DNA of 64,000 nt, from NCBI GenBank assembly GCA_030263475.1, contig SZPC01000005.1, forward strand, positions 1 to 64,000, written 5' to 3'. Positions within the stretch are counted from its first letter, which is position 1. Every line of letters starts with the position of its first letter. The stretch is from OLB4 sp002050165 (lineage in GTDB: Bacteria; Bacteroidota; Ignavibacteria; Tepidaquicellales; Tepidaquicellaceae). This document shows positions 1 through 9,060 of the stretch, piece after piece. Under the pieces are notes generated by a model. That model searched no databases. It was not told the origin of the DNA and saw only the letters and a list, made by a program, of their open reading frames with translations. Position numbers and translations under genes: made by a program.

Positions 1-109
1 TACTTTTTACTGATTACTAATTACTGTTTTCTGTTTTCTCGATGTATTTCTGCGCTCCTCTGCGAGATCTGCGTGATAAAATTTCTCGCTGAGCTTCGCG
101 GAATATAGA
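1..109. other. Left-edge non-coding stretch with TCTGCG repeats
   Basis: No open frame is visible here. The segment lies downstream of the amidotransferase gene and contains three copies of TCTGCG within about 30 bases (roughly 50-77), followed by a related phrase near 87-101. It may be a dispersed intergenic repeat or the tail of a preceding unit. No terminator hairpin was recognised. Confidence 0.4.
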
Positions 110-2149
110 TTAATACAGTTTTGGGATTTGATTTATCCTTTTTATCACTGTCTCAAAATCTAATCCGACAATCTCCAGATACCAGCGCAATGATTCATAA
201 CGCGGATGATTTTCCTCGATAACTAATCGCAAAGCTTCATCCCGATTAAACATCCCTTCCCTTATTTGATTGCTCCGGAATGTATCATACTCGCTAAACC
301 CTGCGACTGTACAATAAACATAATTGTAAAATCCTGCCGTCCCGTCTCCAATTCTCCACGTGGCATTTGTATCAATAGCTGTTTCCCATTTGTATTCATC
401 AATAATAAGATTTTCAATTTCCCGTTCATCCCACTGATAGTAATCAAACATGTGGTAATAATCGCGCTTCTTTGCTAAGTAACGCGAAGCAAAAGAACCC
501 AGCGTATCAAATATTGACTGGTTAAGATACGACGGACTCTTTAAAATATTTTTTCCGACATACCCGAAGAGCCTCATCTGATCGAAAACCGAAATCGAAT
601 AAATTCTCTTTTTATTAAACCTCAGTGGCAACCCGCAAAATCCAACTTTGAAATCAGTATTCTCCAACGGATTAATTCCCCAAATGTTAAGCTTAATGTC
701 ATTTTGCTTTTTGACCTTTTCTGTGTAATAAAAGAAAAACTTATCGCCCGCCATAAACAATGGAATCATTCCAAGCTCGGGGTTCTTCAGCCATGCAGAA
801 ATATTCTTCCTGATGTTCTCGCGTTTCCAGTGAATGTCAGCTGAGATGATAATATTTTCAACGCCCATTTTTCCTGTAACCCGCGCGATATTCCGGCGCC
901 CAAGGTCATTTACCATCCCCCAATCATAAGTAAAAGCAATCGGATTGAGTTTCAAAATATTTTTAGCAATATGTAAAACATAAGTGCTGTCGCGTCCACC
1001 GCTGTATGGAATGAGGCAATCCGGCTGACCGTCTTTTCGGCGGTATGGATTGACCAATTCCTGCAATTCTTCAATTGGTTTCGGCTGATTCTTTTTAACG
1101 TAGTTATTACATATATTACACACACCCTTTTCATCAAATTCAATAAATGGAAATGTTTCGGGTAAAACGCACTTTGTGCATCGCTTCAGTTTTGAAATTT
1201 TCTCTATATTGTATTCGAGCAGTTTCCTATCCGAATCCGCAGAAACAGCCGTTGTGAACTTACCGGGATCAACAACTGCATGCAACTGCTTGCCCGGAGG
1301 CACATAATTTGTTACCTGAATTTCATACTCTCCGCTCCGGTTATCTGCAAATGAAATATTTTTTTCATCGGTCAGTCCAAACTCATTCACTTTGAAATCT
1401 GTATAGCTTATAAGAAAACCCCTGCCGGCTGGAACCTGCCTTAAACTAAAATCCGTTGAAAAGAAATTCCGGTTTTTCTTAAGTAAATTATTTAAGATGT
1501 TTCTTTCGGAACCGAAAACAAACAAGTCGCGATGATTAGTCATCACGTAAAGGGAGCCGTTATTTGTGAATACAGCAAATTCGTCACGGTCATTAAACAT
1601 GAACCCCGTTGATACCGTCCCGAATACAAGTGAATTTGCTTTATTAAACGCTTGAACCACTGCTGAACCTTCGTTCAGAAATTTCCTTATTAGAGCAAAC
1701 AGAACTTCGGTATCAATTTCATATTCCCGCGTCAGGTTAATGTCGTTCTCCCAAAGTTCGTCATCGTTAACAATAATCCCATTGTGTACACCGACAATTC
1801 CGCTTTTGATTACTGGCTGATTGTTTACAGGTTCAAGTTGCGTTCCGTTTGTAACGAGCCTCGCGTGTCCGAGGGCTGAAAATACACCTTTGACCAGTTC
1901 ATCTGCGGATTTTTCCTCATTTATAATTTTATCTTTCAGACGGGCGTAGTCCTCCGTGCCTAAAAGTTCATCAATTGAAACAGGTCCCTTTAGAACCTCA
2001 ATTCTCGTTTCAGATTCGAACCTGTATGCAAGACCTGATGAGTCCTTTCCCCTTACCTGCGAGAACTTCGCAAGGTCCTCAAGAATTTTTACAAGGTTGC
2101 GTTTATTATACTTACCCTCTTTCGCTATTATGCCGAATATGCCGCACAC
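110..2149 (-). CDS. Fused glutaminase / N-acetyl sugar amidotransferase (paralogue 1)
   Basis: This 679-residue protein joins a class II (Ntn) glutamine amidotransferase to a WbpG/PseA-type sugar amidotransferase. The GTG start is followed directly by TGC, so processing would expose Cys2 as the glutaminase nucleophile. R97, N101-G102, H122-N123-G124 and D146 match the PurF/AsnB glutaminase pocket. A linker leads to a four-Cys knuckle (C324, C327, C344, C347) and then to an ATP-pyrophosphatase loop, SGGRDS at 383-388. Inferred role: ATP-dependent transfer of glutamine-derived ammonia to a nucleotide-activated amino sugar. The layout resembles asparagine synthetase B, but the C-terminal half is WbpG-like. 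Pseudomonas WbpG instead takes ammonia from HisH/HisF-type partners, and none is seen here. It is a paralogue of the protein at 7159-8970 and the last gene of the locus. The exact sugar is unknown. Confidence 0.85.
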   Translation of the reverse strand: MCGIFGIIAKEGKYNKRNLVKILEDLAKFSQVRGKDSSGLAYRFESETRIEVLKGPVSIDELLGTEDYARLKDKIINEEKSADELVKGVFSALGHARLVTNGTQLEPVNNQPVIKSGIVGVHNGIIVNDDELWENDINLTREYEIDTEVLFALIRKFLNEGSAVVQAFNKANSLVFGTVSTGFMFNDRDEFAVFTNNGSLYVMTNHRDLFVFGSERNILNNLLKKNRNFFSTDFSLRQVPAGRGFLISYTDFKVNEFGLTDEKNISFADNRSGEYEIQVTNYVPPGKQLHAVVDPGKFTTAVSADSDRKLLEYNIEKISKLKRCTKCVLPETFPFIEFDEKGVCNICNNYVKKNQPKPIEELQELVNPYRRKDGQPDCLIPYSGGRDSTYVLHIAKNILKLNPIAFTYDWGMVNDLGRRNIARVTGKMGVENIIISADIHWKRENIRKNISAWLKNPELGMIPLFMAGDKFFFYYTEKVKKQNDIKLNIWGINPLENTDFKVGFCGLPLRFNKKRIYSISVFDQMRLFGYVGKNILKSPSYLNQSIFDTLGSFASRYLAKKRDYYHMFDYYQWDEREIENLIIDEYKWETAIDTNATWRIGDGTAGFYNYVYCTVAGFSEYDTFRSNQIREGMFNRDEALRLVIEENHPRYESLRWYLEIVGLDFETVIKRINQIPKLY

Positions 2150-2245
2150 TTAATTCTAATCTTTTGAATTTAATTGTATTATAGCTGTCTGAAAGCACAA
2201 TTTAATTATCATTGTTGTTTATAACTTTACATTAACTATTAAATC

Positions 2246-2270
2246 AATGTTAGCAGTTTCAGCCAACATT
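2246..2270. repeat. Intergenic inverted repeat
   Basis: The arms AATGTT(A)GC and GC(C)AACATT surround a 7-base centre in the 200-bp gap upstream of the fused amidotransferase. It could be a weak hairpin or a protein-binding site. No U-tract follows on either strand, so a terminator is not claimed. Confidence 0.35.
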
Positions 2271-2352
2271 CACTCTCAAATTAACTTTTAAACGGCGCTA
2301 AAAGTTTTGAATTCTGAAACCGTTTGTGATTTTGAAATTCAACAATCTCGAA

Positions 2353-3456
2353 TCATTTAAAGTCTTCAAAACAATCTGGATTTTCCTTTACCACTTTCAC
2401 GCTATCCGGATAATTCTCAAAGAGCCAAATCATAAACTTCGAGAGGTCAATGTGGTCTTTCAGAAAATTTTCCCTCTTCATTTGAAATTCACTATCGAGA
2501 TTCTGATTGTTCAACAACTCGTTTAAATAACCAATAATTTCCCGATCATTGCCCGGAAAAAATCCTTTCAATAAACCGTACTTATCCGATAATATTTTAT
2601 ATTGTTCGAAATCAGCGTACCAATCGTCAATTTCAACTGCCGGTGTTCCCAAAACTGCAGCTTCAGCGCACATTGTTGTACTGTCAGATATAAACAACCT
2701 TGAATAGTATATATAATGAGACATATTCATCTTGTCAATCGGGTAAACATATTTTTGCAAAGCCTCCGGCAGATCGCGTTGAGAATTTATTATAACTTTT
2801 CCGTGTTCGCTGAGCAGGTTTACAATAGAAACCAGCAAGTCATCAACAAGCCCCCTTTTACCCACATCGTGAGTTGACGTCGCGGAGACACACCGTATCA
2901 GGAAATATTTTTTTGCAAGCGATTGAAGTTCGGGGCTCAATTTTGCAACATCGGGAGTAAAACTGTTCGGATGCAAGTGTGCTAGAGATTTTAGTCCGGG
3001 ATAACCAATTTTCTTGTATTTGAAAAATCCCATATACGAAACTGACGGGCACAATACATAATTTGCTGTTGCAATCAATACAACAGATTCGGGAACAGCT
3101 TTTAAATCATCATCTGTAAAGAAAATAACCGGTGTACGTTTCAACCTTGCCGTTAGAGTTACCAGATCATCGGTAATTATTAAATCGTATTTTTTACCGC
3201 GGGTATATTTGAGCAACCTGTAAAGTGTGCGAAAAGAATTCACCGCAGCATTCAGATAAGTATGGAGATTAGGAATCCTTCGACCCTCGGGAAATAAATT
3301 GTGATAATCCCAACCTTCAGATTTCACAAGGTCCTCGACAATATCCTTCGAAATGATTGCTACATCAACCCTATGCCCTCGATTAATTAACTCATTTATT
3401 GTAATTCTAAACGCGTGAAATTTCGCGGGATGAATGAAATAAAATAAGAAGCGCAT
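2353..3456 (-). CDS. DUF354 family glycosyltransferase-like protein
   Basis: This 367-residue protein resembles the DUF354 family, which shares the GT-B fold of UDP-GlcNAc 2-epimerases and glycosyltransferases. It opens with a Rossmann-like strand (MRFLFYFIHPAKFHAFR) and a helix typical of the first GT-B domain. The second domain carries the segment around SRLFISDSTTMCAEAAVLGT, where family members bind the nucleotide sugar. The ATG follows the TAA of the upstream epimerase gene with no gap, so the two are probably co-translated. DUF354 genes often lie in surface-glycan loci. The activity is not established and I do not assign a substrate. Confidence 0.75.
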   Translation of the reverse strand: MRFLFYFIHPAKFHAFRITINELINRGHRVDVAIISKDIVEDLVKSEGWDYHNLFPEGRRIPNLHTYLNAAVNSFRTLYRLLKYTRGKKYDLIITDDLVTLTARLKRTPVIFFTDDDLKAVPESVVLIATANYVLCPSVSYMGFFKYKKIGYPGLKSLAHLHPNSFTPDVAKLSPELQSLAKKYFLIRCVSATSTHDVGKRGLVDDLLVSIVNLLSEHGKVIINSQRDLPEALQKYVYPIDKMNMSHYIYYSRLFISDSTTMCAEAAVLGTPAVEIDDWYADFEQYKILSDKYGLLKGFFPGNDREIIGYLNELLNNQNLDSEFQMKRENFLKDHIDLSKFMIWLFENYPDSVKVVKENPDCFEDFK

Positions 3457-4512
3457 TTAGGATTTGCCTTTTAAAAATTCCTCAACGAGATTAAACATCT
3501 TTAATGCAACATCTTCGCCGAAAATTGGGGGATGGTGTTCTGGAATCTGAAAATTTCTAATTTCTTCAATTGAGCCTTCATTAAAATTATCAAGTAACAA
3601 ATTCCAGCCTGCTTCAACCGTCTCAACCCATTCGGTTTCGCTTCTGATAGTGATACAAGGTTTCTTTAAAATATAAGATTCTTTTTGAATACCACCTGAA
3701 TCTGTTATTACTTTCAGTGCGTTTTTTTGAAGGGCAACAAAATCAAAATAACTTAACGGTTCAATAAAAATAATGTTCCTGAATTGTTCGGATCTATCTA
3801 AACTTTTCATCGTCCTGGGATGAATAGGAAATATAATTTTTTCATTAAGAAGGTCAATATGTTTAAGTATATATACTAATTTTCCTTTGTCATCAACATT
3901 GTAAGGCCGATGTAAAGTTAATAAATAATATTCGTCAGACTTAATATTGAATTTTGAAAGAATGTCAGTGTTGCAGTGCAATTCCGCAAATTTTAATGAA
4001 TCATTCATAATATCACCGGTATTGAATGCTTTCGCAAGTAAACCTTCATTGTTTAGATTTCGCATCGCATTTTCCGTTGGAGCGAAAAGAAAATCTGAAA
4101 CGTGATCTGCAACAGTTCGATTTAATTCTTCAGGCATAGACTTGTTAAAACTCCTTAATCCAGCTTCAATGTGTATTAATGGTATATGGAGTTTTGAAGA
4201 TACTAATGCACCGGCGAGAGTTGAATTTGTATCACCAAAAATAATAACGAGATCCGGAATGTCGTTTATAATAATTCGTTCCAGTTCAATCATCATTCTG
4301 CCAGTTTGATTTCCATGGTTTCCGCTGTTGATATTCAGGTTATAGTCAGGAACAGGAATTTCTAAGTCAATAAAAAAAAACTCTGACATCTCTTTATCGA
4401 AATGCTGACCGGTATGAATAATTATTTCATCAAATGAGCCTCTTATAAGTTTTGAAAGCGGCGCAAGCTTAATAAATTGAGGTCTGGCTCCGACTATAGA
4501 TACAATTTTCAC
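3457..4512 (-). CDS. wecB: UDP-N-acetylglucosamine 2-epimerase (non-hydrolysing)
   Basis: The protein has 351 residues and a GTG start. Family hallmarks include GARPQFIKLAPL near the N terminus, HTGQHFDKEMSEFF, HIEAGLRSFNKSMPEE with the NRTVADH helix, and TDSGGIQKES in the C-terminal nucleotide-binding half. WecB enzymes interconvert UDP-GlcNAc and UDP-ManNAc, or related di-amino derivatives, in the cytosol to supply glycan precursors. No WecC dehydrogenase is present in the window, so the epimer may be used directly or modified by the neighbouring amidotransferases. It abuts the DUF354 gene with zero spacing. The exact substrate (GlcNAc, diNAcBac or a uronic derivative) cannot be read from sequence. 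Confidence 0.9.
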   Translation of the reverse strand: MKIVSIVGARPQFIKLAPLSKLIRGSFDEIIIHTGQHFDKEMSEFFFIDLEIPVPDYNLNINSGNHGNQTGRMMIELERIIINDIPDLVIIFGDTNSTLAGALVSSKLHIPLIHIEAGLRSFNKSMPEELNRTVADHVSDFLFAPTENAMRNLNNEGLLAKAFNTGDIMNDSLKFAELHCNTDILSKFNIKSDEYYLLTLHRPYNVDDKGKLVYILKHIDLLNEKIIFPIHPRTMKSLDRSEQFRNIIFIEPLSYFDFVALQKNALKVITDSGGIQKESYILKKPCITIRSETEWVETVEAGWNLLLDNFNEGSIEEIRNFQIPEHHPPIFGEDVALKMFNLVEEFLKGKS

Positions 4513-4612
4513 TGTGGATATTAAATATATTATATAAAATCAACTTTTAACTTATAGTTTTGAAAGCATCACTTTTTCACGATATTTTAAACTTTGAAAA
4601 TTAAAATGTACA

Positions 4613-5776
4613 TTAACTGTTTATCTTCTTTTTCCTGACTTCTAGTTGTATAAAGTGAGCCGGTAAATGATGAACAAATAATTTTATTAATGGTTTTGTA
4701 ACCCAGTATAATTTTTCAATCAAGTTACTGTAAGACGGATAATCGTGAAAACTTTTATTCTCAGAATTCCAATAAATAGAAAATTCCTCCGGAGTCATAT
4801 CAAGTTTTTTTATCGTGAATAGTTTATCATTCTCCATTTGTTTCAAGTCGTAAGGACTTTCTTTTATCAATTTTAATGCCTTTTCTCTTGTCAAATCACC
4901 ACTGAGAATTTGAGCTGAAAAGGTTATAATTCTCTTATCCATTCCAAACTTTTGCGGCATCCAGTAAGCAATTGCAAATTTGGTGAATGCATTTTCATGG
5001 TGATGTCCACCGTAATATTTCCAGTTATATTTTTCAATCAATAATTTCTGCGCTTCCGACTTTTTGTAATCTAAATAGAAAAACGGGTAAATCATTTTTA
5101 TCCCTTTGACATATCCAAGATATGCATTCTCAAAAATTGAAATGTTAGGGAATGTTTTCAGTTTTTTTGTACCGAATTTTTTCTGAATATATTTTATTTG
5201 TTTCGAATCCCCATAAGTCCATTCATTTGGTTGGCTTCCTTCCGACCTGAAATCATGACCAATTAATATATATTTTATATTTTCACGGTTCGCAATTCTA
5301 TATAGAACCGATTTAATTGCCTGATCAGTCGGGAAATCAATCCACGGTAAACCAGCTTTGATATATGATTTCTGAATATCTTTTATTTCTTCGTAATCTA
5401 TTACATAAGTTTCAAGATCAATCTTCAGCGCGTTAGTAACATTTTTTATATTTTGTACACTTACATCTGAACTCCAACCATTATCTAATGTAACAGCTAA
5501 AGGTCTCAAGCCTTGCTTTATGGCTAAGTGCATTAAATATGAACTGTCAGTCCCACCACTAACTCCGATTATACAATCATATTTTTTATTTTTACCGGCA
5601 AGTTTAATCTCACTTAAATATTTATCCCAGTCATCCTTTCCTTTTTGACCACGAGGATATTGTTCAACGTATTTATCGAACATTTTTGCGTAATTTGAAA
5701 CGCCGTTTTCATCAAACTCAATTCCAGGGATTGTTGAATCCCATAAACCCCTTTGACATATTTTATATTCACTCAT
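4613..5776 (-). CDS. Stand-alone N-acetyl sugar amidotransferase (WbpG/PseA-like)
   Basis: This 387-residue member of the ATP-pyrophosphatase sugar amidotransferase family has the loop VSGGTDSSYLMHLA with SGGTDS at residues 73-78. The family activates a sugar carboxyl or amide carbonyl with ATP and adds ammonia. The N-terminal pattern seen in the two fused paralogues (CxxC, PxxxFDExGVC, xxC) is recognisable but degenerate. Only C7 remains; the other three Cys positions read G10, S27 and A30, so the metal site is probably lost. It has no glutaminase domain and no HisH/HisF partner here, so it would need ammonia from elsewhere, possibly from the fused paralogues. The gene is clearly more AT-rich than the fused genes on either side. 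Confidence 0.8.
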   Translation of the reverse strand: MSEYKICQRGLWDSTIPGIEFDENGVSNYAKMFDKYVEQYPRGQKGKDDWDKYLSEIKLAGKNKKYDCIIGVSGGTDSSYLMHLAIKQGLRPLAVTLDNGWSSDVSVQNIKNVTNALKIDLETYVIDYEEIKDIQKSYIKAGLPWIDFPTDQAIKSVLYRIANRENIKYILIGHDFRSEGSQPNEWTYGDSKQIKYIQKKFGTKKLKTFPNISIFENAYLGYVKGIKMIYPFFYLDYKKSEAQKLLIEKYNWKYYGGHHHENAFTKFAIAYWMPQKFGMDKRIITFSAQILSGDLTREKALKLIKESPYDLKQMENDKLFTIKKLDMTPEEFSIYWNSENKSFHDYPSYSNLIEKLYWVTKPLIKLFVHHLPAHFIQLEVRKKKINS

Positions 5777-5955
5777 CTATCTTTGATTTTTTTATAACTT
5801 TTTTGTAAACGGTTCTATAAAATCAATATCTTTGTGATATTATAGAATTTCAATGTTTAGTTAATAAAATACCTATATAGATCGATATTGTAACTTTTTA
5901 AAACTTTTGTATGTGAAATGTAAGACTGAAAGGCAAAATTATGTAAACTTATCCT

Positions 5956-7083
5956 TTAAACTCTAACAGTGACCAATTCATTTACCATATTTATTAATTC
6001 ACTTGCATATTTTTCGTACGAATATTTTAAAGCAATTTTATCGCAATTACTTTTGTAATTTTGGATTTCTTCTACTGTTAACGACTTAATTTTTTTTGCC
6101 ATTGAGGCAGGTTCAAAATTTTCGGCGACAATTCCAATGTTTTCTTTCATTACAATTTTTTCCATTTCAGTAGATGGTCCTATTGCGATAGCTAATCTAC
6201 TTTGTATAAAATCAAAAAATTTATTTGGTAAAGCGAATTTTAAGTTTTCATTCGTCGGAGGTAAAATATATAAGCCTATATCGAAATTATTTAATGTTGA
6301 TATAATTTCATCAAATGGTACGTGATCTTTGAATATAATGTTATTAATATGCCTACACATTTTTTTTAATTTTTTGAAATAAAAATAATTCAGTCGTGAA
6401 GATTGTAAAAAAAATGTAAGCTCATAATTATCCCCGAGCTCTTTTAAAACGTTGATCATTTTTTCTATTTTTCTTGTAGGTGTAACAATACCGTGATGAA
6501 CTAATTTAATTTTCTGGGGATTTACAAGTGTTGGTTTTATGTTATGGAATTTTGGCAAGTTTGTAACAACAATAGACTTAATTCCCCACTTTTCAAGATA
6601 CCTTTTTGATATATTTTCGGAAACTGATATTGTAACTGATGGAATTTTAGAATACGTTTTCATAATGTATTCTCTAAATTTTTTATTTATTCTTCCAAGT
6701 GGTGTTCCGCTTTCTTCTTCCGGAAAATATTCATGAGCATCAAGTATTATTTTGGCATTATGGTCAATTTTCAATGCTAAAGGTATTGCAAGCTCATTAT
6801 GAGCGATGATACAATCAAATCTGCAACCTTTAAGCTGATTAACTATTTCAATCCTTTCATCTGTCCAGAAATATTTTTCATAATTTTTCGTGAATAAGTA
6901 TCTAAGGTCCAATGCTTCTTTTAAGATCGATCTTTTATTGAGTTTGTAAAACTTCTGCTCTTCATTGGACGCTTTTAATCCGATGCTGGTTACTTCAAAT
7001 TTCTCCTTTAAAATTTTTATTTGTTTTAATGGACGAGGATCACTGTTTAATTCTGTATATGCAATGATCAATACTTTATACAT
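5956..7083 (-). CDS. Glycosyltransferase, GT-B fold (family 4-like)
   Basis: This 375-residue cytosolic or membrane-associated glycosyltransferase has the GT4-like start MYKVLIIAYTELNSDPRPLKQ. The linker region reads IKLVHHGIVTPTRKIEKMI, and the C-terminal part (LPNKFFDFIQSRLAIAIGP followed by MEKIVMKENIGIVAENF) matches the donor-binding half. It should add one sugar to the lipid-linked repeat unit. Donor and acceptor are unknown. The gene lies between amidotransferase genes and is one of the most AT-rich coding stretches in the window, with many poly-A/T runs, suggesting a different origin from its neighbours. Confidence 0.82.
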   Translation of the reverse strand: MYKVLIIAYTELNSDPRPLKQIKILKEKFEVTSIGLKASNEEQKFYKLNKRSILKEALDLRYLFTKNYEKYFWTDERIEIVNQLKGCRFDCIIAHNELAIPLALKIDHNAKIILDAHEYFPEEESGTPLGRINKKFREYIMKTYSKIPSVTISVSENISKRYLEKWGIKSIVVTNLPKFHNIKPTLVNPQKIKLVHHGIVTPTRKIEKMINVLKELGDNYELTFFLQSSRLNYFYFKKLKKMCRHINNIIFKDHVPFDEIISTLNNFDIGLYILPPTNENLKFALPNKFFDFIQSRLAIAIGPSTEMEKIVMKENIGIVAENFEPASMAKKIKSLTVEEIQNYKSNCDKIALKYSYEKYASELINMVNELVTVRV

Positions 7084-7158
7084 TCATTATCAGGATTTGA
7101 TTTTTTAATTCAGCGGTCGTTATTTTGTAAAATATTAAGTTTATTATAAAGATTTTAA

Positions 7159-8970
7159 TCAGTACATAGACGGAATTGCGTTGACTGTAGAAATAACCTC
7201 CTTATAATCGAGACCGACTGCGTCGAGATACCACCTGATATTCTGATATCTGGGCATGTTTTCATCGTTAACAATTTTCAGGGCTTCATCTCTCGAAATT
7301 TGTCCTTCCCGAATCTGGTTACTTCTGAATGTGTCGTGTTCCGTAAAACCCGCAATTTTATAATACAGATAATTATAGAAAGCGGCAGTTCCGTCTCCGA
7401 TTCGCCATGTAGTATTTGTATCGGGGGCCAGTTCCCAGTCGTATTCTTTAAGAGTTTCGTCAATGACCTTCTCATCCCATCGCCAGAAATCATAAATGTG
7501 GAAGTAATCCTTTTTCTCAGTAAAACTTCTGTAATATTCGCCTGAAATAGTATCCCAGAGCGACCGGTTGAAGTAACCCGGACTTTTCAGCATTGCTTTC
7601 AGCCGCAGGTACTGATAGACGAGTTGTTTTGAAACGCCGTGCATATAAACCCGCTTCTCTTCAAAATCAGGTTTAACGCCGAGGAAACCTGCTTTAAAGT
7701 GAGTAACTTCAAGCGGATTCACACCCCAGAGATTCAGATTTATATTGGTCTGACGTTTAATGGTTTCAACATGTCTGAAGAAATGTTTATCGCCCGCTGT
7801 GAAGATACTTATCATTCCGAGGTGCGGAGATTTCAGCCAAGCCCTCAGATTCAGCGCGATATTCCTGCGTTTCTTCGAGATGTCATCAGCGACTATAATA
7901 TTTTCAACGCCGAGAATCGAACACATTCTGCTGATGTTCCGCCTGCCCAGGTCTGTTACCATTCCCCAATCGTATGTATAAGTTATTGGCTTCATTTTGA
8001 GTTCGTTCACAATCAGGTGCAAACCATAACAGCTATCACGTCCGCCCGAAAAGGGTACGATGCAATCTGCACCGGTATTCCTGCGGTATGGTTCAACAAG
8101 TTTAAACAGCTCCTCTTTCGGTCGAGGGGTATTTCTGAGCTTGTAATTATGGCAGTAATTGCAAACACCTTCTGAATCGAAACTGATAAATGGCATGGTT
8201 TCCGGTAACAGGCATTTTGTGCACCGCTTGAGCGAATGCTCCCGATGTATAAGCATCTTTTCTTCTTCTGCAAAATTCTTGAACGACGGTATTAAGTTCT
8301 CCGTTCTTAGACGATTGTCATTTATTTTTATATCCTTTGAAACCGGAATATCTAAAATCAAGCCTTCGTCCATTACCTGAACAACACCTTCGCAACCTAT
8401 TTCTTCAAGCGGATACCTCTCTGATGAAAAATATAAATCGCCTGATATTTTACCCGCGTACAGGCTACCGTTATTTGAAAAAAGCAAAAGTTTCCCATCC
8501 TTGGGAATTGTCAGAGCACAGGAAATAGTTCCTTTGCAAACTGATAAAATTTTTGCGGGCAAATCCGCTATCTTTCCGCCGCCTTTTATCTGGCTTATTG
8601 CAACGCCTATCATGGTTTCCGAATCAATCTGAAATTCGGGAGTTAAATTCACCGCATCCCAAACCTCCTGTTCATTTACTATTATACCGTTGTGTATCAA
8701 ACATATCCCATCGCGAACAACGGGCTGATTATCAAATAGCCCATTCGTTATTAAACGGCTGTGACCCATTACAAATTTCGTGAACTTATTGTTCACATCC
8801 TTTAATAACTTGTTGATATCAAAGTCTGCCCTTCTGACTACGTAGCCATCACAATTGAAATAAAAAAGTCCGCTTGAGTCGCGTCCTCTCTGTCTTGCAT
8901 GATTTGCGAGAAATTTTAAATGGCTTTTATTTATCTCCCCTTTGGCTATTATTCCGAATATACCGCACAT
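7159..8970 (-). CDS. Fused glutaminase / N-acetyl sugar amidotransferase (paralogue 2)
   Basis: The 603-residue protein has the same architecture as the gene at 110-2149. Cys2 follows an ATG start; the glutaminase residues are R72, N76-G77, H93-N94-G95 and the acidic residue in QIDSET. The four-Cys knuckle is C250, C253, C270, C273, and the ATP-pyrophosphatase loop is SGGRDS at 308-313. Both paralogues share a conserved C-terminal block (TWRIGDGTA, FYNY, HDTFRSNQIREG, DEAL, RWYLDAVGLD). It is 76 residues shorter than paralogue 1, mainly through a shorter glutaminase and linker. Inferred role: glutamine-dependent amidation or amidination of an activated sugar. The two enzymes may act on different sugars or positions. 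Base composition is more GC-rich than the two genes on its downstream side. Confidence 0.85.
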   Translation of the reverse strand: MCGIFGIIAKGEINKSHLKFLANHARQRGRDSSGLFYFNCDGYVVRRADFDINKLLKDVNNKFTKFVMGHSRLITNGLFDNQPVVRDGICLIHNGIIVNEQEVWDAVNLTPEFQIDSETMIGVAISQIKGGGKIADLPAKILSVCKGTISCALTIPKDGKLLLFSNNGSLYAGKISGDLYFSSERYPLEEIGCEGVVQVMDEGLILDIPVSKDIKINDNRLRTENLIPSFKNFAEEEKMLIHREHSLKRCTKCLLPETMPFISFDSEGVCNYCHNYKLRNTPRPKEELFKLVEPYRRNTGADCIVPFSGGRDSCYGLHLIVNELKMKPITYTYDWGMVTDLGRRNISRMCSILGVENIIVADDISKKRRNIALNLRAWLKSPHLGMISIFTAGDKHFFRHVETIKRQTNINLNLWGVNPLEVTHFKAGFLGVKPDFEEKRVYMHGVSKQLVYQYLRLKAMLKSPGYFNRSLWDTISGEYYRSFTEKKDYFHIYDFWRWDEKVIDETLKEYDWELAPDTNTTWRIGDGTAAFYNYLYYKIAGFTEHDTFRSNQIREGQISRDEALKIVNDENMPRYQNIRWYLDAVGLDYKEVISTVNAIPSMY

Positions 8971-9060
8971 TTTTTTCCAGTTTATTTTTTTTCATAAATG
9001 ACTTTTTTAAATATTTTCTCTCTATTTCTTTTTAGAGATATCAGAGAACCTTGTCTGCCA

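Noticed and set aside
7639..8175. 178-codon plus-strand frame
   Set aside because: It lies wholly antisense to the conserved sugar amidotransferase fusion, with no recognisable motif.
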